A stretch of DNA of 64,000 nt from Flavobacterium gillisiae (GTDB lineage Bacteria > Bacteroidota > Bacteroidia > Flavobacteriales > Flavobacteriaceae), in contig NZ_FNRD01000012.1 of the NCBI RefSeq assembly GCF_900107635.1, positions 62,001 through 126,000 of the forward strand, in the 5' to 3' direction. A model generated the notes under the pieces. The model searched no databases, was not told where the DNA came from, and was given only the letters and a program-made list of their open reading frames with translations. Shown one piece after another: positions 1 to 9,838 of the stretch (position 1 is its first letter; the number at the start of each line of letters is the position of its first letter). The translations under genes were made by a program, and so were the position numbers.

Positions 1-726
1 AGTTGGGCTTTGCCCAAAAGTATAATTTCCGGCACCCATTAATACCGTACCTAAGGTACCTACTTCACTCACTTTTGCTTGGTTGTGACTCAAATTTAAC
101 CCATGCCCCAATTCATGGGTCAAACCGCCGAACCATTTGATAAACCGTTTTCCTAATGTAGTAGTTTGTCCAATATATTTCAGATCGAAATCCGCATAAT
201 CTAATGCAAAACAAGATCTTCCATAACCAAAAAACGGACCTCCGCTAGGTTCACTTGAAGCACCATCTACATAAGTAGGAATGATTATTAAATTATGATC
301 ACTTGTTTGGTCAGCTTGATGATCGGCAAAATAGCTGTCAACCTCTTTCTGGACTGCCTCGACGCCTCCATTGTAAGGATAACTACTTTTTGGCAACTTA
401 GCACGTATCGTGATGATCTTTACACGTTTTGTCGCAGCATTGGTAAATAATCCAAATGTTTTTTCTCCAAAACCAATTCTTTGCATTTCTGTCTTATACC
501 AATTCTGGTCATAAAGCAATATTTCACTTAAGCGTCGCTTATAGCCTTTAATCGTATCCAGATCACTGGGTATAAAATAGATCACGTTCAAATTGTGCGT
601 CCGGTCAGAAGTAAAGTTAACAACTGCGGGTAAAACTGGAGCTGGTCCAGGTGTTACATCCGTCGTTGAACAGGATAAAACACCAAATAATAACATTAAA
701 TAGCAAAAGCTAAGATTTTTTTTCAT
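1..726 (-). CDS. Metzincin-like zinc metalloprotease lipoprotein, partial (C-terminus beyond window)
   Basis: The reading frame starts at the ATG whose complement is 724-726 and runs open for 242 codons to the left edge, so the C-terminus is missing. The N-terminus is a short lipoprotein signal (hydrophobic stretch then L-S-C-S, lipobox Cys about residue 19), so the product should be an envelope lipoprotein. Near the left edge the sequence reads HELGHGLNLSH, which fits HExxHxxxxxH with three zinc ligands and a catalytic Glu, and is followed about 15 residues later by L-M-G-A-G, a plausible Met-turn. These two elements are typical of metzincin proteases; the Asn where many have Gly is a variation. 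Substrate unknown. The start overlaps the stop of a short upstream frame (ATGA). Confidence 0.75.
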   Translation of the reverse strand, partial: MKKNLSFCYLMLLFGVLSCSTTDVTPGPAPVLPAVVNFTSDRTHNLNVIYFIPSDLDTIKGYKRRLSEILLYDQNWYKTEMQRIGFGEKTFGLFTNAATKRVKIITIRAKLPKSSYPYNGGVEAVQKEVDSYFADHQADQTSDHNLIIIPTYVDGASSEPSGGPFFGYGRSCFALDYADFDLKYIGQTTTLGKRFIKWFGGLTHELGHGLNLSHNQAKVSEVGTLGTVLMGAGNYTFGQSPT

Positions 727-1125
727 AATAACGAGTTCAGATTAGTTGTATTAAAAATACATATGCTTTTATTTGCTTTGGCGTGAATATTAGCTCCACC
801 TGCATGTTGTCCCTTTTCATCGATTGCCCTTACCAACATTATTATTTTTTTAAGAATTTCCAATTTTCTAATTCCTTACTTTGACTGCAGCAAAAAGAAA
901 GACCAATCTTAAGCATCTCTTTTGGATTATATACAGAACATCTATATATCCTAAATAAAACAACTCTTTAATATTCCAAAACTTTACACTTCTCATAGTA
1001 CCCAAATTATTAGTTATCAATGTGTTATCTGATTTTTTCCTAAGCCCAAAACACGCTTTAGCATTCTCTATGATCTTTGATTATTTATAGATTCTATTTG
1101 ATCCTAAAAACAAAATTTTCACTAC
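727..1125. other. Intergenic region with a short open frame of uncertain status
   Basis: About 400 bp between the M1 aminopeptidase and the metalloprotease. On the minus strand a 64-codon frame (916 down to 722) ends with its TGA overlapping the metalloprotease ATG. Its C-terminal half reads like ordinary protein (LVRAIDEKGQHAGGANIHAK) but I do not recognise it; it may be the tail of a lost gene. The remainder is A+T rich and I see nothing in it. Confidence 0.25.
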
Positions 1126-3306
1126 CTATTTTTGATTATTAAATTTTTTGATTAGCGGCATTACATGTTTTTTAGTGTCTTCATCTAATGATGTAACTAC
1201 TTTATCTGCGGCAACAGGATCAAATTTTGTTAATCCACATAAACCGGCTGCAATTACATTATAAGATTGATTTTTAACACTTTCTCGCATTAATTCTTTA
1301 TAATTAGTATCGCCTGTAGATGCCAATTTTACAATTGCAGCGGCTCTAGCAATCGTCTTTCTATCATTTTTAGCTATGTTCAGTATCCTTTTTAATGCAG
1401 ACTCTTTTATTTGACTATCCTCTAAATCAATTGCTTTAATACTAAGTGTTCGCAAATCGTATTGCTGATCTTCTAAGCCAGCTAATAAAATAAGTTGCCC
1501 ATCATGACTTTTATCGTTAGCTGCAAATTTTATTGCTTCAATTCGGTTGTAATAGGATGGCGCATTTTTGTATTGATAAAGATAATCCGACACTTTTTTG
1601 TTATCTATAATTTGACCAACTAAAATTTTATCTGGATCCATATCTATAAAGTCTGGTTGAGCAGCTACATCAAAACTGAAATTTTGTTCTCTTTTATCAA
1701 TTAAAATATCCTTTCTTATTTTAGTTCCATTAACATAAAAATCGACTTTTAGCGGGAGGCTAAAAGTTTGCACCGAACTTTCTTGTACTTGTTTTACAAC
1801 AATTGTGACTTTTCCATTCGCATAACCATAATCAATATTTAAAATTGGATTACCTCCTTGATAATACCATTGGTTAAAGTAAGGACTCCAATCTTTTCCA
1901 GTTATCTCCTCCATGGCTAATCGTAACTGGTGAGTTTCTCCATTTTTAAGTGCATTAGTAGTCAAATAACGATTTAACGATTTAAAAAAGGCTGCGTCGC
2001 CCATTTGATTTTTTAAAGCATATAAAATTATGGAGCCTTTGGAGTAACTAATATTATCAAACATATCATCTCCTTTCTTATAATGAAAACGTGCTAAAAT
2101 CGGGCTATCCCCATTTTTTTGAGAACGCAAATAATTTTGTAATTTTTCATAACGGGATCGATCCTCAGCATCTTGTCCAGCATCATGTCCATGCCAAAGA
2201 ACTTCTCCAAAAGTGGCAAAAGATTCATTCATGGTCAAATTTGACCAGGATTCAGCCGTTACATAATCACCAAACCATTGATGGAAAAGTTCATGAGCAA
2301 TTGTACTTTCTTGATTATCGTCAAGCAACTCTCTTTCGGTTTTCTGTACATACTCGCCATGTAAAGTAGCCGAAGTATTTTCCATTGCACCAGCAACGAA
2401 ATCTCTCGCAACAATTTGAGCATACTTCACCCACGGATATTCCATTCCTAACATATTGCTATAAAAATTCATCATATCAGGCGTTTTTCCAAAAATTTGT
2501 TTGGCGTATGGCGCATACTTCGGCTCTAGGTAATAATTAACTTCTTTTCCTTTGTATGAGTCTTTAAATACTTTAAAATCTCCTACGGCCATCATAAATA
2601 AATAAGGCGAATGAGGCAAGTCCATTTTCCAGGTATCCGTACGAGTCCCGTTTTTGTTGGTTTTTTGTGCAATTAATTTCCCATTTGATAAGGTAGTATA
2701 TTTAGCATCTACTGTCATTGCAATTTCAGAAGTTGTTTTTTGATTTGGTGAATCGATAGTAGGAAACCAAACAGAGGATGATTCCGTTTCCCCTTGTGTC
2801 CAAATTTGAATTGGCTTATCCTCCTTGCCTTCAGGATTTATAAAATACAATCCTTTTGTATCAGTAATAGCAGTGCCCTCTTTTGATTTTAATTCATCCG
2901 GTTTTGCTGTATAATTAATAAAAACAGTATAGTTCTCTGTGCTTTTATACTTTCTATTTAAGGTAATAAAAAGTTGCTCATTGTTATAGGTATATTTTAA
3001 AGGAATACTTTTCTTCCCTACGACTATAGAAATTTCTTTAATATCCATTCCTTTGGCATCTAAAGTAAGTGTATCCGTTTCGTAAAAATGAGGCTTTAAA
3101 GTCACCCATCCTTTCCCGTATAAGTATCGCTTACCATAATCAAATGATACTTCAAGTTTTGTATGCACTAAATCATTAACTTTTAAAGCAGTAACTCTAT
3201 AAGCTGATAATTCATTTTTATTTTGGTCAATATTTTGTGCTTCTATTTTTTGGCATGCTAATAAGACAAAGCTAAAAATGGTGTATTTTAAAAAGAGATT
3301 CTTCAT
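1126..3306 (-). CDS. M1 family aminopeptidase (gluzincin), lipoprotein
   Basis: Zinc aminopeptidase that removes N-terminal residues from peptides. The 726-residue product has the M1 signature: substrate-binding GAMEN at residues 306-310, HELFH at 338-342, and the third zinc ligand Glu361, giving HExxH-x18-E. N-terminal beta-domain residues about 45-240 and a C-terminal helical, HEAT-like part from about 590 agree with the family, and the length is usual for Bacteroidota members. The signal ends in LLACQ, so it is probably a lipoprotein in the periplasm or on the surface. It stands alone: neighbours are on the same strand but more than 250 bp away, so it is probably its own transcription unit. 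Role is likely peptide nutrition. Confidence 0.93.
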   Translation of the reverse strand: MKNLFLKYTIFSFVLLACQKIEAQNIDQNKNELSAYRVTALKVNDLVHTKLEVSFDYGKRYLYGKGWVTLKPHFYETDTLTLDAKGMDIKEISIVVGKKSIPLKYTYNNEQLFITLNRKYKSTENYTVFINYTAKPDELKSKEGTAITDTKGLYFINPEGKEDKPIQIWTQGETESSSVWFPTIDSPNQKTTSEIAMTVDAKYTTLSNGKLIAQKTNKNGTRTDTWKMDLPHSPYLFMMAVGDFKVFKDSYKGKEVNYYLEPKYAPYAKQIFGKTPDMMNFYSNMLGMEYPWVKYAQIVARDFVAGAMENTSATLHGEYVQKTERELLDDNQESTIAHELFHQWFGDYVTAESWSNLTMNESFATFGEVLWHGHDAGQDAEDRSRYEKLQNYLRSQKNGDSPILARFHYKKGDDMFDNISYSKGSIILYALKNQMGDAAFFKSLNRYLTTNALKNGETHQLRLAMEEITGKDWSPYFNQWYYQGGNPILNIDYGYANGKVTIVVKQVQESSVQTFSLPLKVDFYVNGTKIRKDILIDKREQNFSFDVAAQPDFIDMDPDKILVGQIIDNKKVSDYLYQYKNAPSYYNRIEAIKFAANDKSHDGQLILLAGLEDQQYDLRTLSIKAIDLEDSQIKESALKRILNIAKNDRKTIARAAAIVKLASTGDTNYKELMRESVKNQSYNVIAAGLCGLTKFDPVAADKVVTSLDEDTKKHVMPLIKKFNNQK

Positions 3307-3376
3307 TTTGTTTTATTTATAATGATTGTATTTTGATAGAATTACAGCAAATTATTACGTTGTTCAAATACTTCTT

Positions 3377-3537
3377 TTAAAGCTTTTCTATAATTCGAAC
3401 TTCATCGTCTTTTTCATCCGCAGTTAAACATTTTCCAATAATTTTGGCATTCACAAAAAAGCTTCCAAAGAGCAAAATGAACACTAATGGGTTAAGTTTT
3501 ATATGGAACGATTTATCGTTTTTATTATAGTGTAGTT
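3377..3537 (-). pseudogene. Remnant of a DUF2147-type secreted protein gene
   Basis: On the minus strand a short frame reads a hydrophobic signal-like segment followed by AKIIGKCLTADEKDDEVRII and then EKL and a stop. The order signal peptide, (D)IIGxWLTxD, (D)xEVxI matches the N-terminus of DUF2147 proteins as I remember them (usually about 140 residues), with Cys where Trp is usual. No ATG precedes the frame and the remaining two thirds are absent. A hairpin with one wobble pair (about 3540-3571) lies just upstream and may serve the gene ending at 3588. The family call is inferred from a short match. Confidence 0.3.
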
Positions 3538-3587
3538 TGACTGCCTTTTAATTCAACTAAAAAGCAGCCAACTATATCATATTGACG

Positions 3588-6500
3588 TTATTCCTTAACG
3601 ATAAGCAACCATCCTTTCCCTTTTGTCACAGCTACTTCATCCGTAACAAAAAAGGTTTGCGAAGGTTGAAAGTTAGTAATCGCAGGAGCGGTTATCGTAG
3701 CTTTGGCAGGATCTATTCCCAACTTCTTCCAGTCGATGTTGAGTTTTACTTTTACATCAGTATCAGCCCAACTTGCAATAGCAATTAAGGCAGTACCGTT
3801 CTTTTTATAAACAGTGGCTAACACTTTATCATTGCTTGTTTTTACAGGACAATTTTCACTCCAATATCCAATCATTTCGGTTCCTTTCATTCCAAAATCA
3901 TCCCAAACTTTCCAGATCGGACGTGGATCGGCATTATCGCTCCATGGCATTCTATTAGTCATTCCATAAATCATTCCACGCCAAGGATTTCCTCCATCTT
4001 GCAACATTTCCCCCATTAACCCATAAGGAATTCCACTAACTTCGGTCAGGAAGAAATCAGGATTACTTTTTTCATAATCGAAATATTCTCCAAACCATAG
4101 CCTGTTTAGATATGGGAAATGCTCCATGTACAAATTGGCACTGTTATTAAACCCATCACTTTTGTTGTATTGGTTAGCCGAGTGTAAATCAATAATTCCG
4201 GGATGGCCATTTTGCGTAAGCACTCTTTTGATACGCTTCATGGTGATGCGATCAAAAGCTACATCGTCAAGATAAATACCATCGATACCCACTTCTTTTG
4301 TTAACCAATTCATCCCTTCTACATAATAATTATGCCAACGACTCATACCACTATTTACAATGGCTGCATCTTTTATTTCAGGAACAAACCAAGCGGCAAG
4401 ATAATCATCGCCGATATGCTCTTGTAACCAACTGAAACCTCCACCTTTTCCCGGAGAATATATTTCATGACCCAAACTTCTCATTGCGAATGTTTCATAA
4501 GCCTTATTCGAAAGTTCCCTTACGGTATTATAAATCTTAACCTTTAACCCTTTACTGTGTGCCTCATCAATAAAGGTTTTCATTTTTACATGCTCTATAA
4601 AAGGATAATTGATGTACGGATTAATAGGCGTTGCATGGTGAATATTAGCTACCGTAGCTCCTGTAGCTTTGATACTGTCTATAGCATTATAACTGTGATA
4701 AAAACGAGTTTCCCACTGAAAATCAGTATCGATTGCATGGAAAGGAGTTATTAACAAGGTAAAATTATAATACAACACCTCTCCTTTTTTCATACCGCGA
4801 CTACCACTATAGGCGTTCACTAAAACCGCTTTTCCTTTTTGAGAAACATTAATTCCTCCTTTATTATCATTACCCCAAGAAGTAGGCAACAACAACGGTT
4901 TTTGCAAATAGAAATTCGTATTCAACGGACGGCTGTATTTTTCATCACGAAGTGAAAATTGCAATCCTGCATTCACATTCCCAATCCAAGCTCCATCTTG
5001 ATTTTTATTGGCCACATCCCATTTCCATTGTAAATTTTCAGGGCGATTCCCTCCTTTTTGCCCAAGCCCCATCAGGTACTTTGCGGCAGTAGGCTGCATG
5101 GGTAAATGAAAATTAATGTCACTAAAAACAACATCTTCAAGTGCAGTTATTTTTACAGTATACGATAAAAACCCGTCAAATTCTAAAGCCGCATTTACAT
5201 CCATTTGTACAGCGTCAGAAGTACTGCTGCTTTCCCAAGCCACAGTTCCAGCATCTTTTTTCAAGAATTTTACACCGCTAATTTTCCATTTTTGACATTC
5301 TTTTCCAGAACTATCCAAAAATTTAAAATGAGCTGGTTCTATAAGAAGGTCATTTGCTTTTGTTCCAATTGAAGTCATTTCTGGAGTAAAGAATGTTTGA
5401 ATTTGTTTAGGAAATCCATCTTCATTCAGTTCCATTTTTCTACCTAATAAACTTATAGTATTCTTATCTACTTCTAATGGAATGTACGGTGCAATTACAG
5501 TGTTTTCCTGTGCCAATGACGAATTCAACCATTTTAAGCGGGTTTGTTTCCAAGGCTCGCTTATACCTCCGTCAGCAGCTAATTTATCCGTTATTTTTAA
5601 ATTAATTTGAATGGTTCTAGATTTTTGTCCATCGGCAGTCACCGTAGCTTGTCCTATGTAATCTCCAGCTTTGACATCCTGAGGCACATCAATACCACAC
5701 CACAATGGCTGTACATCATCTTTTATTACATCTACTATTTTCTTAAACGGCTTATCATCATACGTAGTACCATCAGTGTTAATGCAAGCTATTCTTGAAA
5801 CGGGAATAGTTTCCCCTGAAACTGCAGTTAATTTACTGAATATTACTTTTACATTTTTCAAGTTCTGCAAAGCATAAACTCCTAACTGATAAGCATAGTA
5901 TTCTCCTTTATTTGCCTCTCCGGTAAACGACGAAGGGATTGGTTTGTTCATCCACTTCATAGGTAAATCATGTTTCATTCGTATGGAGAACATTCTATCT
6001 TCGGGTATTACAACAAAGCCAGAAGATGCTTCATTAGAAAGAAAAGTAGCCTTCTCTTTTACAGTAGCAATAAAATCCATTGGATAAAAACTGTTAAAAT
6101 CATCTACCGATTGATATTCTGTCATTTGCGCTTCAGCATATGTTTTAGATGATGAAACCTGCTTCAACCAATCTGCAGACGCAGTCTCCACGGATTTTAA
6201 ATAAACTCCCTTTGGGTAATTAGCACTTCCTTCATTTCTGTATAACAAATAGTACACATAATAATTTCCTGCTCCAGAAACTGGCTCAAAAAGTAATTCA
6301 CCAAGTTCCCTGTTGCTATTTTGTAGAGTAACGTTTGTTATTTTTTTATTCGTTTTGGCATCAATAACTACAAGCGCTTTTGCTTCCGGATTTGTATCTT
6401 TTCTTCTCCATGGAATTATTACGTGGCTGACATTTTTGTTTTTAACCAAAGCTTGTGTCGAAACGTTTATTATAAATCGATGGTTCCCCAATACATCAGG

Positions 6501-6596
6501 ATCCCAACCGTTATTCCCCGAAGTATAATTAATTTGTTGGCCAAAAACAGAATGCAACAAAAGAAAAAATGGCAGTATTAGAATTATTTTTTTCAT
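3588..6596 (-). CDS. Secreted glycoside hydrolase-like protein (GH123_N/DUF6067 type)
   Basis: 1002 residues with a clear Sec signal (MKKIILILPF then a hydrophobic run to FGQ). The first 600 residues look like beta-sandwich modules. The rest reads as a TIM-barrel glycosidase: a segment around 640-700, a run IGDDYLAAWFVPEI, and GIDGIYLDD with Asp777-Asp778 at the end of a predicted beta-strand, where such barrels carry catalytic acids. This organisation matches proteins annotated as glycoside hydrolase domain-containing, GH123_N-like (DUF6067); I cannot name a substrate. It is transcribed alone from the operator-bearing promoter at 6817-6877 (leader about 215 nt) and so belongs to the same regulon as the arylsulfotransferase/cytochrome operon and the first SusCD pair. 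Confidence 0.7.
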   Translation of the reverse strand: MKKIILILPFFLLLHSVFGQQINYTSGNNGWDPDVLGNHRFIINVSTQALVKNKNVSHVIIPWRRKDTNPEAKALVVIDAKTNKKITNVTLQNSNRELGELLFEPVSGAGNYYVYYLLYRNEGSANYPKGVYLKSVETASADWLKQVSSSKTYAEAQMTEYQSVDDFNSFYPMDFIATVKEKATFLSNEASSGFVVIPEDRMFSIRMKHDLPMKWMNKPIPSSFTGEANKGEYYAYQLGVYALQNLKNVKVIFSKLTAVSGETIPVSRIACINTDGTTYDDKPFKKIVDVIKDDVQPLWCGIDVPQDVKAGDYIGQATVTADGQKSRTIQINLKITDKLAADGGISEPWKQTRLKWLNSSLAQENTVIAPYIPLEVDKNTISLLGRKMELNEDGFPKQIQTFFTPEMTSIGTKANDLLIEPAHFKFLDSSGKECQKWKISGVKFLKKDAGTVAWESSSTSDAVQMDVNAALEFDGFLSYTVKITALEDVVFSDINFHLPMQPTAAKYLMGLGQKGGNRPENLQWKWDVANKNQDGAWIGNVNAGLQFSLRDEKYSRPLNTNFYLQKPLLLPTSWGNDNKGGINVSQKGKAVLVNAYSGSRGMKKGEVLYYNFTLLITPFHAIDTDFQWETRFYHSYNAIDSIKATGATVANIHHATPINPYINYPFIEHVKMKTFIDEAHSKGLKVKIYNTVRELSNKAYETFAMRSLGHEIYSPGKGGGFSWLQEHIGDDYLAAWFVPEIKDAAIVNSGMSRWHNYYVEGMNWLTKEVGIDGIYLDDVAFDRITMKRIKRVLTQNGHPGIIDLHSANQYNKSDGFNNSANLYMEHFPYLNRLWFGEYFDYEKSNPDFFLTEVSGIPYGLMGEMLQDGGNPWRGMIYGMTNRMPWSDNADPRPIWKVWDDFGMKGTEMIGYWSENCPVKTSNDKVLATVYKKNGTALIAIASWADTDVKVKLNIDWKKLGIDPAKATITAPAITNFQPSQTFFVTDEVAVTKGKGWLLIVKE

Positions 6597-6816
6597 AAAT
6601 TATTATTATTAAAATAAATATAAATTTTTGAATGACAAGCAACTTAATCCTTTAGAAACTTCATTATTTTCAAATGAAACTATAGCTATAAAGATTTTAT
6701 ATCCACTTTATCTCTAAAATGTCTAAAACACTTTTTTGCTGTAATTTAATTAAATTAAATTTCTCTAAAAGACTGATTTTGTTTTAACAACACCAGCAAT
6801 CCAATCATTTCAATCA

Positions 6817-6877
6817 CGAAATTATCGATTTAAATTTTATAAAACAAGAAAATAGCAATAAAATGTGCTCGAACACA
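6817..6877 (-). promoter_or_regulatory. Promoter with operator palindrome for the gene at 3588-6596
   Basis: Minus strand, upstream to downstream: near-palindrome TGTGTTCGAGCACA (6877-6864), 16 bp, TTG (6847-6845), 20 bp, TAATTTCG (6824-6817), one change from the Bacteroidota TAnnTTTG box. The same spacing recurs at 10034-10094 and 15443-15503. The palindrome sits upstream of the -33 element, so an activator is a natural reading. The start codon lies about 220 nt further on. Confidence 0.7.
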
Positions 6878-7275
6878 ATTAATTTGCATTTTAAACAGAA
6901 TTAAAAAAGACATAACTCATTTTTATAGAAAAAAAACAAAATTTAAACAAAATAGAAAGGACAATAATACCTCATCAAAATGACTAATTTACAATAGTCG
7001 AGTAAAATAAGAATAACCTTCAAAAAAAAACTTAATTCCTAAAACAACACCCTATTTCTTATCTTCAACATGAAATGAAAAATCAATAGCAACCTTTAAA
7101 TCACTAAAACTCTTTCTTAATCTCAAAAAAAGCTAATAATGATATTATATGCAAAGAAATTAACATCTTCAATATTTTTTAGAAACAAATAAAAGAGAGC
7201 GTTTCTACCAGAACATCAAAAATTGAATTATAAATCATTCTCGGTCTCATTGTCAACCATGACAAAATTTAAAAC
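6878..7275. other. A+T-rich intergenic region, no gene seen
   Basis: Between the operator of the 6596 gene and the terminator of the cytochrome operon. No frame with protein-like composition and no clear repeat was found on either strand. Confidence 0.5.
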
Positions 7276-7308
7276 TAAAAACCCCACTCTTAATACGAAA
7301 GTGGGGCT
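7276..7308 (-). terminator. Rho-independent terminator of the arylsulfotransferase/cytochrome operon
   Basis: On the minus strand a perfect 7-bp stem AGCCCCACT...AGTGGGG-type (7282-7288 paired with 7300-7306) with an 11-nt loop is followed by a run of T (TTTTTAGTTTT). It lies 24 bp after the stop of the diheme cytochrome gene. Confidence 0.85.
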
Positions 7309-7331
7309 AATTGTCAATAATAAATAATAAT

Positions 7332-8333
7332 CTAATAAACTGGCTTCCAACCTTGCTTTTTCCAATAACCAATAATTGGTTGGTAGGGTCCGTATTTATG
7401 TTGAGTCTCTGAGAAAATGTCGACAAAAGGTCCTTTGTCATAATCAATAGACTTATCCTTATTATCTGGATATACAATATCATGAGTTTTAGCGTTCGGT
7501 CTCTCGTGAATTGAATCATCATTAACATAAGCAGCTATATCCAATGCCTCTGTATCTGTAAGATATGGTTTACCAAGGGTTACTTTATCATAAGGCATAT
7601 TTGCTTTTAACCATCTTGCTTGCTTGATAATTCTATGCATACTCGAACCCGGTTGATAACCAAATTCTCCCCATAGAGGTGGGTAAACATATCCTGATTT
7701 GTCAGCATTATATTGGCCTTGCCCGTCGATACCATGACAGCGAACACAATTTTCTATAAAAAGCGCTTTTCCACGCTCTGGACTTGCAGCAATATCTGGA
7801 AATGAAATCTCAATACTTTTTGCTCCATTGAACAGGCTGTCTTTTGAAACAAAACTATTTATCCATTTATAATAAGAGAGAAAAGCAACCATTTCCTTAC
7901 TGTCAAGTGGTAGTGGCCTACCATTATGTGGATGCATCACACAGTTGTTTACCCTTTCTGCAAGAGTAAGTACTTTTCCTTCTCGACCTCTAAATTGAGG
8001 ATAGTTGTCATTCGTAGTTATCAAATTGAATGAATAAGGCTTGGTACCCGCATCTTGATGACAATTAGTACAATTCATTTTATTTCCCAAATATTTCCCA
8101 TTAATCCCATTTGGTCCAATATAATAAGCTGTCCTAAGCATTAATTCTCTTCCATAACGTACTGATTCTCCAAATTTATCATTGGGGATTTTTGAAGCAT
8201 CAATAGTAATATAATAATCTGCATCAGTTGCTTGCGCAGACGCTTCAACTGACTTCGCATTAGAAGAATTACAAGAATTTAAAATAAAGATGATCAATAC
8301 TGCAATCAAACTAATAATACTATTTTTTTTCAT
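7332..8333 (-). CDS. Diheme cytochrome c, TsdA-like (thiosulfate dehydrogenase/tetrathionate reductase family)
   Basis: 333 residues with lipoprotein signal LNSC (Cys21). Two heme c motifs: CTNCH at 88-92 and CVRCH at 196-200. The segment after the first heme, ending ERVNNCVMHPHNGRPLPLD, places Cys131 where TsdA enzymes have the Cys ligand of heme 1 (motif ERxNxC), and ANMPYD supplies Met246 as a likely ligand of heme 2. Together these point to the TsdA family, which interconverts thiosulfate and tetrathionate; other oxidoreductase roles are possible in a member this far from the characterised ones. The gene follows the arylsulfotransferase-like gene by 82 bp and ends at a strong terminator, so the two form an operon driven from 10034-10094. 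Pairing with a sulfuryl-transfer enzyme is suggestive of sulfur handling but unproven. Confidence 0.8.
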   Translation of the reverse strand: MKKNSIISLIAVLIIFILNSCNSSNAKSVEASAQATDADYYITIDASKIPNDKFGESVRYGRELMLRTAYYIGPNGINGKYLGNKMNCTNCHQDAGTKPYSFNLITTNDNYPQFRGREGKVLTLAERVNNCVMHPHNGRPLPLDSKEMVAFLSYYKWINSFVSKDSLFNGAKSIEISFPDIAASPERGKALFIENCVRCHGIDGQGQYNADKSGYVYPPLWGEFGYQPGSSMHRIIKQARWLKANMPYDKVTLGKPYLTDTEALDIAAYVNDDSIHERPNAKTHDIVYPDNKDKSIDYDKGPFVDIFSETQHKYGPYQPIIGYWKKQGWKPVY

Positions 8334-8415
8334 ATCTCAAGTTAATTAGATCGGATTAGAAATAAATAGCACAATTAAAATATCCTATAACCCAAATCCT
8401 AAATTTTATTTTTTT

Positions 8416-9831
8416 TTAATTTAACAGAAACGGCTTGAGTTTCTCTTTAGGAATAAATTGAACCCGATATGGAGGGAAATTTGATTCCAATGTCCATAGA
8501 ATTGTCCCTTCAGTATCAACCAAAACGGTCTTGTTTTTTTTAGAACAACAAGCCAAAATGGCACTATCCCCTATCATATAAGCACTTCCCATCCTTTCAT
8601 TATATATCTTAACAGGCAATTTAATATGCAAATCTAATTTAGCCTTTTGATTTTTTTCATCAATGTTTAATGCAAAAACGGAGGATTGATGTTTATCAAC
8701 ACCATTATCAAAAAACATTAAATTACCTTTTGAATTAATGTGCACTGCGTGTGCTTGCGAAAAATTACAATCGGCAGGCATAGCTATTGTACCGCCTTTA
8801 CCTATTTTCCAAATGACTTTTCCGTTATGGGAATCCACTTTCCAAATTTGTCCATTATTATAAAAAGAGATAATAAAATTTCCATCTTTATCATAATTTA
8901 AACTGTTCGCATGCATCCAGTCCTTTTTTGTTTTAAGTAAGTGTGGGTCTTTCATGGGATCCATCACATCAAAGACACTCCATTTCCAAAGTTTTTTTCC
9001 TTTTCTATCCAAGATAAGGATTCCATCACCTTTTATGGTATCTTTTTCTTTTCCTCCAATGGATCTTAAATCTATTATCTTTTCATCAACATATAAAGTT
9101 ACTATTTCCTCCTTGCTCTTTTTAATAATTTCATGATGTATTACTTGCTGAAGATCTCCTTCTCCTTTCTTAAGATGGGTTAAAGTATCTCCTAGCAAAT
9201 TAATTTCCAAAATTTCACTACCATAGCTGGCAGGATCGTCATTATTTCCAAGTATCGAAATAATACTTTGATCATCAGTAAAACGAGAAACTTTAAATCC
9301 TGTTTTATCCACGGCATGATACCATCTTAAATTACCTCTATAATCAATAATATATGCTACACCAGGTGTTTCTCTTTTGCTTAAAAGCATAAATCCTTCT
9401 TTGAACTCTTGAGGCAGTAATTTAGAATCTTTAAAGCTTACTTCAAATTGTTTTTGTATCCATTCAAGAAATTTTCCGGATTTAAAGTTATAGATTTTAC
9501 TTGTCTTTTTAATACCATCTTGATAGGTAACAAGTTGATAACTATAATTTGTTAAAGGAGTAATATTAGTAATAACTATAGAGTGAGCCAATCCATTGTT
9601 AGAAATTAAAGAAGCCATTTTTCCTTTAATCCCAATACGATCTGGCCAATATTCAGCAAAAACTTCGGCCTTCTTACTTGTAACTACATCAATCTGAATT
9701 TGCAATTGATTACTACCATGTGTTCCAATACTTATTGTCTCTATGATATTGCCATCATTTCCAGAGCAACCTACTACGAGGTATATCCCAAAAATCACTG
9801 TCATTTTCTTTATTAAATTATGGATCGTCAT
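8416..9831 (-). CDS. Arylsulfotransferase (ASST)-like lipoprotein
   Basis: 471 residues, lipoprotein signal ending in VVGCSGN (Cys22). An N-terminal fibronectin-like domain (about 30-120) is followed by a beta-propeller with repeated W-K-W/W-K-I strands. It contains DWMHANSLNYDKDGNFIISF and FSQAHAVHINSKGNLMFFDN, the two His-bearing blades typical of bacterial arylsulfate sulfotransferases, which move a sulfuryl group between phenolic esters through a His intermediate without PAPS. The substrate here cannot be read. It is the first full gene of a two-gene operon with the diheme cytochrome, preceded by a 57-codon open frame ending 7 nt before its ATG, and by the shared operator promoter. Confidence 0.78.
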   Translation of the reverse strand: MTIHNLIKKMTVIFGIYLVVGCSGNDGNIIETISIGTHGSNQLQIQIDVVTSKKAEVFAEYWPDRIGIKGKMASLISNNGLAHSIVITNITPLTNYSYQLVTYQDGIKKTSKIYNFKSGKFLEWIQKQFEVSFKDSKLLPQEFKEGFMLLSKRETPGVAYIIDYRGNLRWYHAVDKTGFKVSRFTDDQSIISILGNNDDPASYGSEILEINLLGDTLTHLKKGEGDLQQVIHHEIIKKSKEEIVTLYVDEKIIDLRSIGGKEKDTIKGDGILILDRKGKKLWKWSVFDVMDPMKDPHLLKTKKDWMHANSLNYDKDGNFIISFYNNGQIWKVDSHNGKVIWKIGKGGTIAMPADCNFSQAHAVHINSKGNLMFFDNGVDKHQSSVFALNIDEKNQKAKLDLHIKLPVKIYNERMGSAYMIGDSAILACCSKKNKTVLVDTEGTILWTLESNFPPYRVQFIPKEKLKPFLLN

Positions 9832-9838
9832 ACGTATA

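Noticed and set aside
6597..6816. Riboswitch in the roughly 200-nt leaders of the three co-regulated operons
   Set aside because: The three leaders share no sequence beyond the promoter part and no conserved aptamer-like structure could be seen.
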